DNA of 48,849 bases from Limnoraphis robusta CS-951 (GCF_000972705.2 NZ_LATL02000181.1:1-48849), one strand, 5' to 3'; positions 35,930-45,582 are shown, numbered from the stretch's first letter. Numbers and translations are program-made. Notes: generated by a model not told the origin, from the sequence alone.

Positions 35930-36125
35930 ACGCGCAGGCAATAGGCAAGAGGCAAAAGCGCAAACTTGCGACTCGGCGGTTTCCGGCGAGAGCAAAGTTT
36001 GTAAGAAAGGCAAAAGTAAGACTAGAAAAGATTTTCAGCTTCTTAAAAAGTTTGGCGGGACGGAAACCGACACCGCCACGGCAGTTGCTCTACTTGGGGG
36101 GACCCCAAGACCGCACTGCCTCAAC
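35930..36125. repeat. Two imperfect inverted repeats between convergent genes
   Basis: First, a hairpin beginning CAAACTTGCGACTCGGCGG and closing with CCGGCGAGAGCAAAGTTTG lies at about 35960-36003. Second, GGCAGT...CTTGGGG and CCCCAAG...ACTGCC form a stem at about 36080-36120 with a short loop. They occupy most of the gap between the convergent lipoprotein and phosphatase genes and look like interspersed cyanobacterial palindromes. An ORF across the region is only a shadow. Confidence 0.5.
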
Positions 36126-36192
36126 TTTTCGCTTTTACCAATGTCCTAACCATAATGCTTAGTGCTATAGAATTCATATTGCCAGGGATAAC

Positions 36193-36897
36193 TTAAGAAG
36201 AAATCGCACAATAAGTGCTAAATTCTTCAATCAAAGCCGTTCGGAGTTGTCCTTTTTGATTGGCTTGCCAAATTTCACCACTATTGACATCCAAACAAGT
36301 CAGCCAACCCTTTCCATAAACCCAAGTATCAATACAAATTGCATACCCCAAACTAATCGGTTGACCACTTTTTTGACTGGTATGACCACAAATCATGGTT
36401 TTACCTGAATAATGGGGTTGAGCATGATAAAATCTTGTCCAGAATAAATCGTGACTCGATTGTTGAGATAAAGGTTTATGAGGGTTCACATTGCCATGTA
36501 CAAAAAAATGGTCTTTTGTTTCCCACCAATCTTGACAAATATTGGCGACAAAATTCCAATGTTCATCGGGAATATTATCTAATTGACCTTTTTTTTTTGA
36601 GGAAGAAGTGTAGGAAGCCAGGGTTTCCCGCCCCCCACAAGCCAGCCAACCTTCTAAACGATGGCGATCACAATAGGCATCCAGCATCATGATCTCATGG
36701 TTTCCCCGCAGCGCCACCAGTTGTCCGGTGTGATTTAATCCGATTAAACGATCAATCACCCCTTTAGAATCTGGCCCTCGATCTACATAGTCACCCAGGG
36801 TAATCATGCGATCATCCGGTTGGAGTTTAACTGCCTGCATCAGCGTATCAAACGCTTTAGAACAGCCGTGTATATCACCAATAGCTAGAATTCGCAT
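36193..36897 (-). CDS. PPP-family metallophosphatase, copy 1
   Basis: A serine/threonine protein phosphatase-like enzyme of the bacterial PPP type. All metal-binding blocks are present: GDIHGC near residue 7, GDYVDRGPDSK near 37, LRGNHEIMML near 64 and later CGHTSQKSG. The 234 residues fit small bacterial PPP enzymes, which remove phosphate from proteins or split Ap4A-like nucleotides. It is a close paralogue of the gene at 36999-37733, sharing most blocks in order. The two lie in the same direction, 101 bases apart. A tandem duplication is the likely origin. Confidence 0.92.
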   Translation of the reverse strand: MRILAIGDIHGCSKAFDTLMQAVKLQPDDRMITLGDYVDRGPDSKGVIDRLIGLNHTGQLVALRGNHEIMMLDAYCDRHRLEGWLACGGRETLASYTSSSKKKGQLDNIPDEHWNFVANICQDWWETKDHFFVHGNVNPHKPLSQQSSHDLFWTRFYHAQPHYSGKTMICGHTSQKSGQPISLGYAICIDTWVYGKGWLTCLDVNSGEIWQANQKGQLRTALIEEFSTYCAISS

Positions 36898-36998
36898 AAA
36901 AAATTAATTCTGATGATGGGGTTAATTGTATCCAAATTCTGACAATTGTGATGTATTCCAGTTATCTGAATCGGAAAATTTAACAATTTGAGAGGGGA

Positions 36999-37733
36999 TC
37001 AAGCCCGATAATATCGCTTACTATACTTCTGGTAATAATCATCAATCCAAGCCATTTGTAATTGTCCGGTTTGATTGGCTTGCCAAATTCTACCACTCAC
37101 TACATCCAAACAGGTTAACCAGCCCCGCCCATAGACCCAAGTATCAATACAAATAGCATGACCAATACTAATCGGTTGACCGCTTTTTTGGCTAGTATGA
37201 CCACAAACCATCGTTTTTCCAGAACAATGAGGAGGAGGATTTGTAAACTTTTGCCAAAACAGCATTCGTTCCGGTTGTTGGTTGAGGGGTAAATTCGGAT
37301 AGACATTCGCATGAACAAAAAAGTGGGATGTTGTTTCCCACCAATTCACACAAATATTCTCTAAAAAATTCCAATGTTCATCGGGGATACTGGCGAGTCC
37401 TTTGGTTGTAGCCGTTTGAGAATAAGAGGCTAACGTGCTTTCTCCTCCTGCGGTTAACCAGTGATAAAGTTCGTAGCGATCGCCCTCACGCGCCCGCAAC
37501 ATCATCAGTTCATGGTTTCCTCGTAACGCCACCAGTTGTCCCCGACGATGCAATTCAATTAACCGATTAATAATTGCCTTTGAGTTTGGCCCTCGATCAA
37601 TGTAGTCCCCAAGCGTTACGATCTGATCGCACTGTTGAGGGTTCACAGTCGCCAGAAGCGTATCAAACGCACTCAAACAACCGTGAATATCTCCAATCAC
37701 TAGCGTTCGTTTCGGCTTGTGGATTCTACTCAT
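36999..37733 (-). CDS. PPP-family metallophosphatase, copy 2
   Basis: Second member of the tandem pair. It has [41 protein letters not shown] and [21 protein letters not shown], so all catalytic residues are kept. I place the start at ATG 37733, not at the farther start at 37784, because the metal site then begins at the usual distance and because ATG overlaps the stop of the upstream L,D-transpeptidase gene by 8 bases, a coupled arrangement. The extra 17 residues of the longer form have no family likeness. The protein is 244 residues. Confidence 0.92.
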   Translation of the reverse strand: MSRIHKPKRTLVIGDIHGCLSAFDTLLATVNPQQCDQIVTLGDYIDRGPNSKAIINRLIELHRRGQLVALRGNHELMMLRAREGDRYELYHWLTAGGESTLASYSQTATTKGLASIPDEHWNFLENICVNWWETTSHFFVHANVYPNLPLNQQPERMLFWQKFTNPPPHCSGKTMVCGHTSQKSGQPISIGHAICIDTWVYGRGWLTCLDVVSGRIWQANQTGQLQMAWIDDYYQKYSKRYYRA

Positions 37734-38250
37734 GCACAACAACAGGTGTTCCAACCTCAGCCCACTCAAACAGCCACTTCGCATGATTAACGGCTACGTT
37801 CGTGCAGCCATGACTGACAGGAGTCCCAAACAGATTATGCCAGTACGCTCCATGTATAGCCATACCGCCATCATAGTACATTGTATAGGGAACGTCAGGC
37901 ACATCATAATCGGGGCCTGTCATCCGGGTTTCCCGGTACTTAGTATAAACTTTAAACGTACCTGTACGAGTGGGCGTTGAACGTTTTCCGGTAGACACAA
38001 TCACCGCATAAACAGGTTTATTCCCTTCCCAAGCCACCAACCGTTGTCGGGTTAAATCAATCTGAATCCAGCGTTCTGTAGAGTCTTGTAATTCTAGCAT
38101 CCGATAGGCGATCGCATTGTGATACTCATCAGCAAAAACTGGCGTTGACTCCGGATAAATCACGCTTACACTTAAAGCAACACTCGCGATTAGGGTTCCT
38201 AAGTGATGCCATTTTTTCCAATTCATAATCTTTTGCATAATCTCCTCCAC
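37726..38250 (-). CDS. L,D-transpeptidase (YkuD domain), secreted
   Basis: These enzymes make 3-3 cross-links in peptidoglycan or attach proteins to it, outside the membrane. A hydrophobic signal ([17 protein letters not shown]) covers about residues 18-34, with likely cleavage near VFA. The YkuD core shows [38 protein letters not shown] and the catalytic SHGCTN with C149. The arginine that follows the cysteine in many family members is asparagine here. Length 174 is normal for the short form. The stop overlaps the phosphatase start by 8 bases, so the two are in one unit. An internal ATG at residue 9 is an alternative start. Confidence 0.92.
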   Translation of the reverse strand: MEEIMQKIMNWKKWHHLGTLIASVALSVSVIYPESTPVFADEYHNAIAYRMLELQDSTERWIQIDLTRQRLVAWEGNKPVYAVIVSTGKRSTPTRTGTFKVYTKYRETRMTGPDYDVPDVPYTMYYDGGMAIHGAYWHNLFGTPVSHGCTNVAVNHAKWLFEWAEVGTPVVVHE

Positions 38251-38309
38251 ATTTGCTAATCATCTGATTTAAGCTTAAAATATTTTAGTCGATCTTGATT
38301 GAATTCAAC

Positions 38310-38948
38310 CTAAATTTTTGCTAACTGTTGGGTGAGGATTTCAGCTTGCTTGGCGATCGCCTGCCAGTTTTGTTCCGATAATAAAGCGGGTGGAAATAAT
38401 TCACTTGAAAGTCCGACTGCAATTGCCCCTGCTGAAATAAACGCTTCAGCATTCTTGAGCGTAACTCCTCCGGTTGGAATCAACGGAATTTCTCCGAGTG
38501 GCCCCTGTAAGCTTTTCACATAAGCCACTCCGCCGAGTGTTGAGATGGGAAATACTTTTACACAACTTGCCCCCGCTTGCCACGCCGTAACGATTTCCGT
38601 CGGAGAAAATGCACCCGGAATCATGGGAATATCTAGCTTTCTCGCCGCTTCGATTAACCCCGGATTGGTATGAGGCGTAAAGAGAAACTCAGCACCCGAA
38701 TCAACCGCTTGATGCACGTCTTCTCTTGTTAATAATGTACCTGCTCCAATCGTACAATTTGGTAATTCTGAACACAGTTTAGAGATTAATTCAGTCGGGC
38801 GATCGCTATTCCAAGTAATTTCTATGAGGCGAATTCCACCATTATAAATAGCAGTTGCCATTTGTTTTCCTAGTTCAAGATTTGGAGAACGAATAACAGC
38901 GATCGCACGATATTGGGCTAATAACTCTCGCCAGGTTTCAGGCTTCAT
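38310..38948 (-). CDS. eda: KDPG/KHG aldolase (Entner-Doudoroff)
   Basis: The bifunctional 4-hydroxy-2-oxoglutarate / 2-dehydro-3-deoxyphosphogluconate aldolase splits KDPG into pyruvate and glyceraldehyde 3-phosphate in the cytoplasm. The Schiff-base lysine is K131 in CVKVFPISTLGG and the general acid/base is E43 in RLIEITWNS. IGAGTLLTREDVHQA and PLIPTGGVTLKNA are further family blocks. The 212-residue length is exact for the family. It is a single gene. Entner-Doudoroff operation in cyanobacteria is documented, so the presence of this gene is expected. Confidence 0.95.
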   Translation of the reverse strand: MKPETWRELLAQYRAIAVIRSPNLELGKQMATAIYNGGIRLIEITWNSDRPTELISKLCSELPNCTIGAGTLLTREDVHQAVDSGAEFLFTPHTNPGLIEAARKLDIPMIPGAFSPTEIVTAWQAGASCVKVFPISTLGGVAYVKSLQGPLGEIPLIPTGGVTLKNAEAFISAGAIAVGLSSELFPPALLSEQNWQAIAKQAEILTQQLAKI

Positions 38949-39177
38949 TTTATCCAGATTAATAGGTCAAACATTTTATTATATAACACCAAGCAAGAAA
39001 GCCGACATTCTGAACAGAGTTCAAGATTGCCGACTTTCCAGATTTTTAACAGATTGTAACTGACTTAAATCGAAAGAATATTAACTCTCTTTCTGAAAAT
39101 TATAATCATAAGCTTCACTTTTGCGTGAACTCAGATCCTTTCAATATATCCCTCAAACAATCTATGTTTAGAAGATT

Positions 39178-39840
39178 TTATCGCCGCGTATTCACCAGAT
39201 TAGCTTTCAATAAAATCGCATTATCTAACTTGGCGCCACCCAAATCCGAAGCACTTAGATTCGCACCTGTGAGATCAGCATCCGTTAAATTCGCACCTCT
39301 TAAATTAATCCCCGCCACATCAATTCCGTAGAGACTTCCTTCTTGTAAAGAAATCTGACCTAATTTTCCAATCGACTGACGCGCCTCTTGGAGATTAGCA
39401 CCTGTTAAATCAGCACTTTCAAGATTGGCACCCACCAAATTCGCGCCACTGAGATCAGCATTTGTTAGGTTAGCAATCACCATTCCCGCCAAACTTAAAT
39501 TCGCATCACTCAAATTCGCATCACTCAAATTCGCCCCATGTAGTTTAGCGACAATTAGACTCGAACCGCTCAAATTCGCTTGAGTTAGATTCGCTCGAAT
39601 TAAATTCGCTTCGTTGAGATTAGCACCTGTTAAGTTTGCACCCTGAAGATTTGCGCCTTCAAGATTAGCCCCACTTAAATTTATACCCGTCAGTTTAGCA
39701 TTGCTGAGATCGCAGCCTTGACAGTTGTTTGTTTCCTGCAACTGCTTCAGGTGTGCGGGATTCTCAGCGATCGCGGGACTAGCTAGACCTACTTTCATCA
39801 ATAATGCTACGGTGGCTATCATTACCAGTTTCATTCGCAC
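39178..39840 (-). CDS. Secreted pentapeptide-repeat protein
   Basis: A signal peptide (MLVMIATVALLMKVG-like hydrophobic start, cleavage near SPAIA) precedes a long run of A(N/D)LXX pentapeptides from about residue 45 to 215, among them ANLEG, ANLQG, ANLTG, ANLNE and ADLSG. This predicts a right-handed beta-helix of about eight turns, interrupted near residue 160 by a loop (QSIGKLGQISLQEGSLYGI). Two cysteines (NCQGCDL) near the start of the mature protein could form a disulfide. A lumenal or periplasmic location is likely. The function is not known. It is unrelated in detail to the shorter pentapeptide protein at 2598-3101. Confidence 0.9.
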   Translation of the reverse strand: MRMKLVMIATVALLMKVGLASPAIAENPAHLKQLQETNNCQGCDLSNAKLTGINLSGANLEGANLQGANLTGANLNEANLIRANLTQANLSGSSLIVAKLHGANLSDANLSDANLSLAGMVIANLTNADLSGANLVGANLESADLTGANLQEARQSIGKLGQISLQEGSLYGIDVAGINLRGANLTDADLTGANLSASDLGGAKLDNAILLKANLVNTRR

Positions 39841-40037
39841 ACCCTCGGTAAACTCGATAGTCTTTACTATTCCTTATTTTAGGGGAACGAGAAATGAGTA
39901 GCATCTCGCTTTAGTGTGATTGTAATCGGACTATAGGGTGATAGAGATCACTGTTCACTGTTCCGGTGTTCCCTGTTCCCGGAAAATCTGCTAAACTTCT
40001 GGGACAACTGCGATCGCGATAACATCATAGCGAATCG

Positions 40038-41222
40038 ATGCTATTTCAACCTGAGCCGCTACAACAACCGATGCCTTCGAGAGACTTTTCTTGGCCTTGG
40101 TGGCCAGCCGCACCGCTTTATCCCTACGGACAGCGACGTACATTGCGGCGAGAAGTGATCAAAGATACCCTCTGGACTTTTGATCAACTTCAGGGGATTC
40201 TCTACGTGGTTGTACCAATTCGCATGAGCGTTGTCAAGCTGGAAAAAGGAGGCTTGCTGGTTTACGCGCCTGTCGCCCCAACACCGGAATGTATTCGTCT
40301 GGTGCGAGAATTAGTGGCTGAACATGGCGATGTCAAGTATATTATTTTGCCAACAATTTCCGGCATCGAACACAAAGTTTTTGTAGGCCCGTTTGCTCGT
40401 TACTTTCGACAAGCCCAAGTTTTTGTTGCTCCCAGTCAATGGAGTTTTCCGTTAAACTTACCTTTGAGCTGGCTAGGTTTACCTGCAAATCGCACTCATA
40501 TTTTACCCGAAGATAGCAGTCAAGCGCCTTTTAGTGACCAGTTCGACTATGCCACACTGGGGCCAATTTATTTAGGGCCAGGACAATTTGCGGAGGTTGT
40601 CTTTTTTGATCGGCGATCGCGTACATTATTGGTAACAGATACCGTTGTTTCTGTTCCCCAAACCCCACCTGAAATTCTACAACTTGATCCTTACCCGTTA
40701 CTGTTTCACGCCCGAGATCATGCTTTAGATAAAATGATCGATAGTGAAGCGAACCGTTATAAAGGATGGCAACGCATCTGTTTATTTTCGTTTTACTTCA
40801 GTCCCAGTGCTTTAGAAACCGTTCCATTGTCGCAAACGCTAACAGAGGCAAAAAAAGCCCCTGAACGTTCCTCAAAAGCGTATTTTGGTTTATTTCCATT
40901 TCGATGGAAGTCCGACTGGAAACAATCTTTTCAAGCCTTACATCAACAGGGGCGGTTATTAGTGGCTCCGATTTTACAAACCCTAATTCTAAACCGCGCT
41001 CCTGTAGAAACTTTAATCTGGGCTGACTGGGTGGCAAATTGGCAATTTGAACGAATAATTGCTTGTCATTTTGACTCACCCATTTCTGCCAACCCCGATC
41101 AATTTCGACAAGCTTTTACCTTTTTAGAAAAGCGTTCCTATTTACCAGAAGAAGACTTTGAACTTCTCAGACAAATTAACGAAAATCTCAGCAGAACAAA
41201 GATTATTCCTCCTGCGGTTTAA
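40038..41222 (+). CDS. DUF4336 domain protein
   Basis: A cyanobacterial and plant family with a degenerate metallo-beta-lactamase-like fold. Visible segments are an aromatic N-terminus (RDFSWPWWPAAPLYPYG), TLWTFDQLQGILYVVVPIRM, GGLLVYAPVAPTPECIRLV, IILPTISGIEHKVFVGPFA and LLVTDTVVSVP. The HxHxDH metal motif of true metallo-beta-lactamases is not evident, so catalytic activity is uncertain. The 394 residues fit. It is convergent with the isoaspartyl peptidase gene; a short GGTTTATAAAACC-type hairpin lies between them. Confidence 0.88.
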   Translation: MLFQPEPLQQPMPSRDFSWPWWPAAPLYPYGQRRTLRREVIKDTLWTFDQLQGILYVVVPIRMSVVKLEKGGLLVYAPVAPTPECIRLVRELVAEHGDVKYIILPTISGIEHKVFVGPFARYFRQAQVFVAPSQWSFPLNLPLSWLGLPANRTHILPEDSSQAPFSDQFDYATLGPIYLGPGQFAEVVFFDRRSRTLLVTDTVVSVPQTPPEILQLDPYPLLFHARDHALDKMIDSEANRYKGWQRICLFSFYFSPSALETVPLSQTLTEAKKAPERSSKAYFGLFPFRWKSDWKQSFQALHQQGRLLVAPILQTLILNRAPVETLIWADWVANWQFERIIACHFDSPISANPDQFRQAFTFLEKRSYLPEEDFELLRQINENLSRTKIIPPAV

Positions 41223-41291
41223 CTGGTTTATAAAACCAAAAGAGGTTCATTTCTAAGAAGCGGCCATAAAAGTCTTGACAAATAAACAGAA

Positions 41292-42215
41292 TTACACCAC
41301 AAAAACCTGAGTTCCTGTCTCAAATTCCAGGCTATCACCCATTTGATGACCATCGTGAAACGCCGCAATAATCACATCGCAGGTTTTACCAAAACCAATC
41401 GCACCTGTCGCATCAATGGCGATCGCTCCAAAATCTCGTTTTCGTTGCGTAGCTTCTAAAAAGGAACGATTTAACGCTTCTTTTAACGATAAGCCATCTG
41501 TCACCCGAATCACTAAACGAGCCGCAAAACACTCATCAATAATATCTTCGCCGATTCCCGTACAACTCACGGCCGCATCTGATGTGGCATAATTTCCCGC
41601 AGGCATAGGAGAATCACTCACCCGACCAATTCTTTCAAAGCCCTTACCCCCCGTTGAAGTCCCGGCGGCGAGTCTACCTGCTGCATCTAACGCTACAACT
41701 CCAATCGTACCTGTACGAGCAGGTTCAGCGACAACATTCGCCATTTCTCGGGTAAAGTTGTGTTTGCGTTCCTCGATCCATTCGTTGAGTCGGCGATCAA
41801 TTAAGGGATTATAGATCGGCATTTGCAATTCTCGCGCCAGTTCAGCCGCTCCCTGATCCGATAAAATGCGATCCATAGAGCCTTGTAACGCTTGAGCGAG
41901 ATCAATAGGATTTTTCACCCGAGAAACGTTGATCACGCCACTAAAACTTTGAGTTGTACCATTCATCAAGCCCGCACTCATGCGAATTTGACCATCAGAC
42001 TGAAGAACCGAACCTGTCCCAGCATTAAAGAGGGGTTCATCTTCGAGTAACCGACACCCCTCAATAACCACATCTGTCGCGCTGATCCCTTGAGCGAAGA
42101 GAGGATAAACTTTTTCTAAAACGCTATAAAGGGCTTTTCGGACTTGATCGATCCCCCCTTTACTGTGAATGGAACTTCCAGCTCCCCCGTGAATAATTAA
42201 TTTAGGCTGCACCAT
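41292..42215 (-). CDS. Isoaspartyl peptidase / plant-type L-asparaginase
   Basis: An N-terminal nucleophile hydrolase that removes isoaspartyl residues from peptides and can hydrolyse asparagine. It is made as a precursor and cleaves itself before T170 in the GTIGVVALD motif. Other family blocks are LIIHGGAGS at the start, EDEPLFNAGTGSVLQ near residue 60, GTSTGGKGFERIGRVSDSP and TGIGEDIIDE. The 307-residue length matches. It would act in protein repair and in breakdown products such as cyanophycin dipeptides (known for cyanobacterial relatives). Divergent from the small DUF2256 and methyltransferase region. Confidence 0.94.
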   Translation of the reverse strand: MVQPKLIIHGGAGSSIHSKGGIDQVRKALYSVLEKVYPLFAQGISATDVVIEGCRLLEDEPLFNAGTGSVLQSDGQIRMSAGLMNGTTQSFSGVINVSRVKNPIDLAQALQGSMDRILSDQGAAELARELQMPIYNPLIDRRLNEWIEERKHNFTREMANVVAEPARTGTIGVVALDAAGRLAAGTSTGGKGFERIGRVSDSPMPAGNYATSDAAVSCTGIGEDIIDECFAARLVIRVTDGLSLKEALNRSFLEATQRKRDFGAIAIDATGAIGFGKTCDVIIAAFHDGHQMGDSLEFETGTQVFVV

Positions 42216-42328
42216 ACTGATTTGCGAAAATAGATTTTCTAGTTAGTAGTTGAAATATTGTTGCACGTCCAGTTCACCAATTCCAAGCGAATTGGTCAGG
42301 AAATGGGAGATGGGGTGACTGTTCACTG

Positions 42329-42484
42329 TCAAGACTGTTCACTGTTTCTCCGTCGCCGACAACGTTCTGAACAATATTTCACCTCATCCCAACAGTCAGC
42401 CCATTTTTTGCGCCAGGTAAAGGGACGACCACAAACAGGGCATAATTTAGTGGGCAAGTCAGATTTAGAACGCTGGCGTGCCAT
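42329..42484 (-). CDS. DUF2256 small zinc-ribbon-like protein, 51 aa
   Basis: A short minus-strand gene from ATG 42484 to TGA 42329-42331. It reads [20 protein letters not shown], then [23 protein letters not shown] in order: CPVC and CSERC give two cysteine pairs, with one more Cys between. The basic start, RPFTWRKKW core and cysteine spacing are those of DUF2256 proteins. Function is unknown. Its start codon is complementary to an ATG of the methyltransferase frame, so the two genes are divergent and start face to face. That makes the coding of the plus-strand frame upstream of 42483 unlikely. Confidence 0.8.
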   Translation of the reverse strand: MARQRSKSDLPTKLCPVCGRPFTWRKKWADCWDEVKYCSERCRRRRNSEQS

Positions 42485-43430
42485 GTTAAGTTATTTGAGT
42501 TGCTTGTTTTCAACAACTAGCATATCATTGTCCAGGTTAGAGAAGGTGTTAGACGAAGCGTTAGCCCAAGTTCGGATTATTTTAGTTGAGCCTGCTGGAG
42601 CCTTAAATGTAGGTTCTGTGGCTCGGATTCTGAAAAATATGGGATTACAACAATTAGTGTTAGTCAATCCCCAATGCGATCCCCGAGGCTCAGAAGCCCA
42701 AAAAATGGCCGTTCATGCAGTTGATATCTTAGAAACTGCTATCCTCGTTGAGACCCTGCCAGAAGCCCTCTCTGGATGTCAACGGGCGATCGCAACCACA
42801 GCACGTCAACGTTCCCTAGAAACCCCTTTAGAACATCCTCGCCATGCTTTAGGGTGGTTACTCGAAACGCCCTCTGCTTTAATTTTTGGCCCGGAAGATC
42901 GAGGACTGAGCAACGAAGAACTGAACTATGCTCAACGGTTTGTTCGCATTCCCTCAAGTTCTGCTTATCCGGCGTTAAATTTAGCTCAAGCTGTGGCCGT
43001 TTGTTGTTATGAACTGTCTCAACTGGCCAGCAGGAGCCAGACTGTTCCTCCTGGAATTTCCTCAGAAGTTTCTCCCTCCTCAGAGGCTTCCCTCGAGCGT
43101 TTAGAAGGATTTTACGAGCATTTTGAAACCCTCTTACTCAACATTGGTTATCTTTATCCCCATACTGCGGCGAGTCGCATGGAAAAATTTCGGCGTTTAT
43201 TTAATCGCGCTCATTTATCTCAAACAGAAGTCGATATGCTGCGGGGAATTCTTTCTCAAATGGAATGGGCATTAAACTCGGCGGAACAATCCGGTGCAGT
43301 TGATGATACCCTGATAGCGTGCAATCATCCTGTTGCAGATACTCTGTGCAATTCCCCGAACAGTTCAGTGGTCGAACAGCCAGCAACCCGTCGGGAGAGC
43401 GAATCCCCATCGTCGGAGACTTCGATCTAG
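42483..43430 (+). CDS. TrmH/TrmJ-type SPOUT RNA methyltransferase
   Basis: A SAM-dependent 2'-O-methyltransferase for tRNA or rRNA with a knotted SPOUT fold. It shows [25 protein letters not shown] near the N-terminus (motif 1, with the arginine and asparagine), [13 protein letters not shown] in the middle (motif 2) and [16 protein letters not shown] (motif 3). This order is that of TrmH group 1 (TrmJ-like) proteins. A C-terminal tail of about 40 residues is disordered. The start is uncertain: the frame is open to 42258, but that part lies antisense to the DUF2256 gene. ATG 42483 or GTG 42546 are the options; GTG would put the first conserved strand at the usual distance. Confidence 0.88.
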   Translation: MLSYLSCLFSTTSISLSRLEKVLDEALAQVRIILVEPAGALNVGSVARILKNMGLQQLVLVNPQCDPRGSEAQKMAVHAVDILETAILVETLPEALSGCQRAIATTARQRSLETPLEHPRHALGWLLETPSALIFGPEDRGLSNEELNYAQRFVRIPSSSAYPALNLAQAVAVCCYELSQLASRSQTVPPGISSEVSPSSEASLERLEGFYEHFETLLLNIGYLYPHTAASRMEKFRRLFNRAHLSQTEVDMLRGILSQMEWALNSAEQSGAVDDTLIACNHPVADTLCNSPNSSVVEQPATRRESESPSSETSI

Positions 43431-43534
43431 CGTTGAGGGTTAAAGATCACCGATTCTCCTCTCAACAAGATTTTCCTGTTTATGTCCTCGTCCAAGCGGA
43501 CTGATTCTTTGTTTGGTTGATCACAGTTTACTAG

Positions 43535-45136
43535 GTGTTTGGTGTGGCCCAGCGATCTCCCCGTCATTTATCGCTTGTTTCTTCTTCTCGATCTGGCTCT
43601 CGATCTCGGGAGTCCCCCTCTCGTAATGGGTCTGCTGCTACTTCTCGGCGTCGGCGTCGCGATCGTCGTTCTGCTTCATCTCAACCGTCTGGCTTTTTTA
43701 AGGGCTGGATAGCTCCTTTTCTGCGATTCAAAAATTCTAACGCCTCAAGTTCACCGTCGCGTTTTGACACTTCGCGAAGGGCGGAGTCACTAGAACCGCT
43801 AGTCTCTCAACTACGACAGCGACAGCAAACTCGACAACAAGAAGATCGTCGCAAAACTCCCCCTCCAAGGCGCAACCGAACTCGTCAACCCTCTAGTTCT
43901 CCTTTACCGCTTTTGATCGCAGATAGCCGCAAAAAGCTTAACGTACCCTCTCCGGCTTCCAGTCGTCAAAGCCGCAGCCTCGCGCCAACTGATCCCCCGG
44001 CTGCTTCTGTGTCTACTGCTTCTTCTCGCCCCCGTGTGATCAGAAAGCAGAAACGTCGATTTTCGCCGATGATTTATGGGGCGCGTTTGCTGATTTTGGG
44101 GATTGGAATTGGGGTAATTTCAGGTACAGTGTTATCGGTCTTAAGTTCTCTCGGACGTTTGGGATCTTCTGCGGCGACTTCGAGTGCCAATTTAGGTCTT
44201 GAAAGTCAACAGTCGCCAACTCCAACCCCAGTCGGTGTAGAAACGCTTCCGTTATCGGTTCAACTCAACCAAGAAATTAAAAACCTCAAACAACAAATCT
44301 TAGCTTTAACTCCAGAAAATTCTAATTTAAAACCGGGTGTATTGTTGCTTGATTTGGATACGGGAGGTTATGTTGATATAAATAGTGAATCGGCTTTTAT
44401 GGCAGCAAGCACCATTAAAGTCCCGATTTTAGTGGCATTTTTTCAAGCGGTTGATGAAGGAAAAATTCGCCTAGATGAAACCTTAACCATGCAGGATCAA
44501 CATATTGCTGGCGGTTCAGGTGATATGCAATACAAACCCGCAGGAACGGAATTCACCGCCTTAGAAACGGCGACTAAAATGATTGTAGTTAGTGATAATA
44601 CGGCAACAAATATGTTGATTGAACGTTTGGGGGGTGCAGAATTTATCAATCAAAAGTTTCTCGATTGGGGCATGAAAAATACGGTGATTCGAGATGTACT
44701 TCCCGATTTGAGAGGAACGAATAAAACTACACCGAGAGATTTGGTTAATTTATTAACTCAATTGAATCAAGGTGGATTGGTTTCGATGAAATCTCGCGAT
44801 CGCATTTTTAGAATTATGGAGAAAACAGAAAATGATTCTCTCCTCCCGAGTGGTTTAGGTAAAGGTGCGGTTATTGCTCATAAAACGGGGAATTTAAAAT
44901 TGGTTACAGGTGATGTCGGTTTAATTGATTTACCGAATGGAAAGCGGTATTTATTAGCCGTTATTGTCGAACGAAATGAGGAAGACTCGGCGGCTGAATC
45001 TCTAATTAGAAACATTTCTAAAACGGTTTATGAAGATTTTAGCCGTTCACCTGAACCCGAAACGGAAGCCGAATCAACAGAAGATTCTGAAGTTCAAGAC
45101 CCTGAAAATTCAGAAGATACAGAGGAGGAAAATTAA
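43535..45136 (+). CDS. Membrane-anchored serine hydrolase, class A beta-lactamase-like
   Basis: An N-terminal basic, Ser/Arg-rich disordered region (about 165 residues) precedes one membrane segment (LLILGIGIGVISGTVLSVL). The C-terminal domain lies outside the membrane. The three penicillin-interacting motifs are present: S291-T-I-K294, S353-D-N355 and K450-T-G452. The omega-loop glutamate that deacylates class A beta-lactamases is not seen; that place reads LPDLRGTNKTTPRDL. It may therefore be a carboxypeptidase or esterase-like enzyme rather than an antibiotic-destroying one. The C-terminus is very acidic (EDSEVQDPENSED). GTG at 43535 is the assumed start; the true start could be further inside the basic region. 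Confidence 0.85.
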   Translation: MFGVAQRSPRHLSLVSSSRSGSRSRESPSRNGSAATSRRRRRDRRSASSQPSGFFKGWIAPFLRFKNSNASSSPSRFDTSRRAESLEPLVSQLRQRQQTRQQEDRRKTPPPRRNRTRQPSSSPLPLLIADSRKKLNVPSPASSRQSRSLAPTDPPAASVSTASSRPRVIRKQKRRFSPMIYGARLLILGIGIGVISGTVLSVLSSLGRLGSSAATSSANLGLESQQSPTPTPVGVETLPLSVQLNQEIKNLKQQILALTPENSNLKPGVLLLDLDTGGYVDINSESAFMAASTIKVPILVAFFQAVDEGKIRLDETLTMQDQHIAGGSGDMQYKPAGTEFTALETATKMIVVSDNTATNMLIERLGGAEFINQKFLDWGMKNTVIRDVLPDLRGTNKTTPRDLVNLLTQLNQGGLVSMKSRDRIFRIMEKTENDSLLPSGLGKGAVIAHKTGNLKLVTGDVGLIDLPNGKRYLLAVIVERNEEDSAAESLIRNISKTVYEDFSRSPEPETEAESTEDSEVQDPENSEDTEEEN

Positions 45137-45258
45137 GAATTAGAAGGAAATATGTCAAGGTGCAAAGGGGGTTGAGAACTTCTGAAGTTCAGGCATGATC
45201 GCGCTTGATCTGAGTGCCATGTTATCAGTTGATACTTTCCACAGCACACCATTTCAGA

Positions 45259-45582
45259 CTACAAGAGTCCTGCAACTACACTGCTGAAGTCTTCGTAAGG
45301 TTTTACCCCGATTAATGTCTCTGTCAACTCACCGTCTTTGAAGAATAAGATAGCCGGAATACTTTTAATCGAAAACCGTTTAGCAACGGGCTTGTTAGAA
45401 TCTAGATCGAGCTTGAATACCTTGATCTGATCCCCATACTCCTCTGCGAGTTGATCCATTAAAGGCGCTACAAGTTTGCAGGGACCACACCAGCTCGCTG
45501 TGAAGTCTACAACCAATAATGACTCATTTGCAAGCAGTAAATCTAATTCAGTTTCATCTTGAATAAACGTAACCGTACCCAT
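45259..45582 (-). CDS. trxA: Thioredoxin
   Basis: A small redox protein that reduces disulfides in target proteins. The active site is WCGPC with C32 and C35. DFTASWCGPCK, the cis-proline region SIPAIL, and FKDGELTETLIG are typical. From the ATG at 45582 the protein has 107 residues, the standard length. A GGAG motif lies 9 bases before this ATG. The frame is open 37 codons upstream, but that part has no thioredoxin likeness. A ferredoxin gene lies 165 bases upstream in the same direction. Confidence 0.95.
   Translation of the reverse strand: MGTVTFIQDETELDLLLANESLLVVDFTASWCGPCKLVAPLMDQLAEEYGDQIKVFKLDLDSNKPVAKRFSIKSIPAILFFKDGELTETLIGVKPYEDFSSVVAGLL

Noticed and set aside
35847..36149. A 100-codon plus frame across the end of the peptide-binding gene
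   Set aside because: Its first part overlaps that gene in another frame and its second part runs over imperfect palindromes.
37726..37980. Plus-strand frame under the L,D-transpeptidase
   Set aside because: Antisense to a gene with an intact SHGC catalytic motif.
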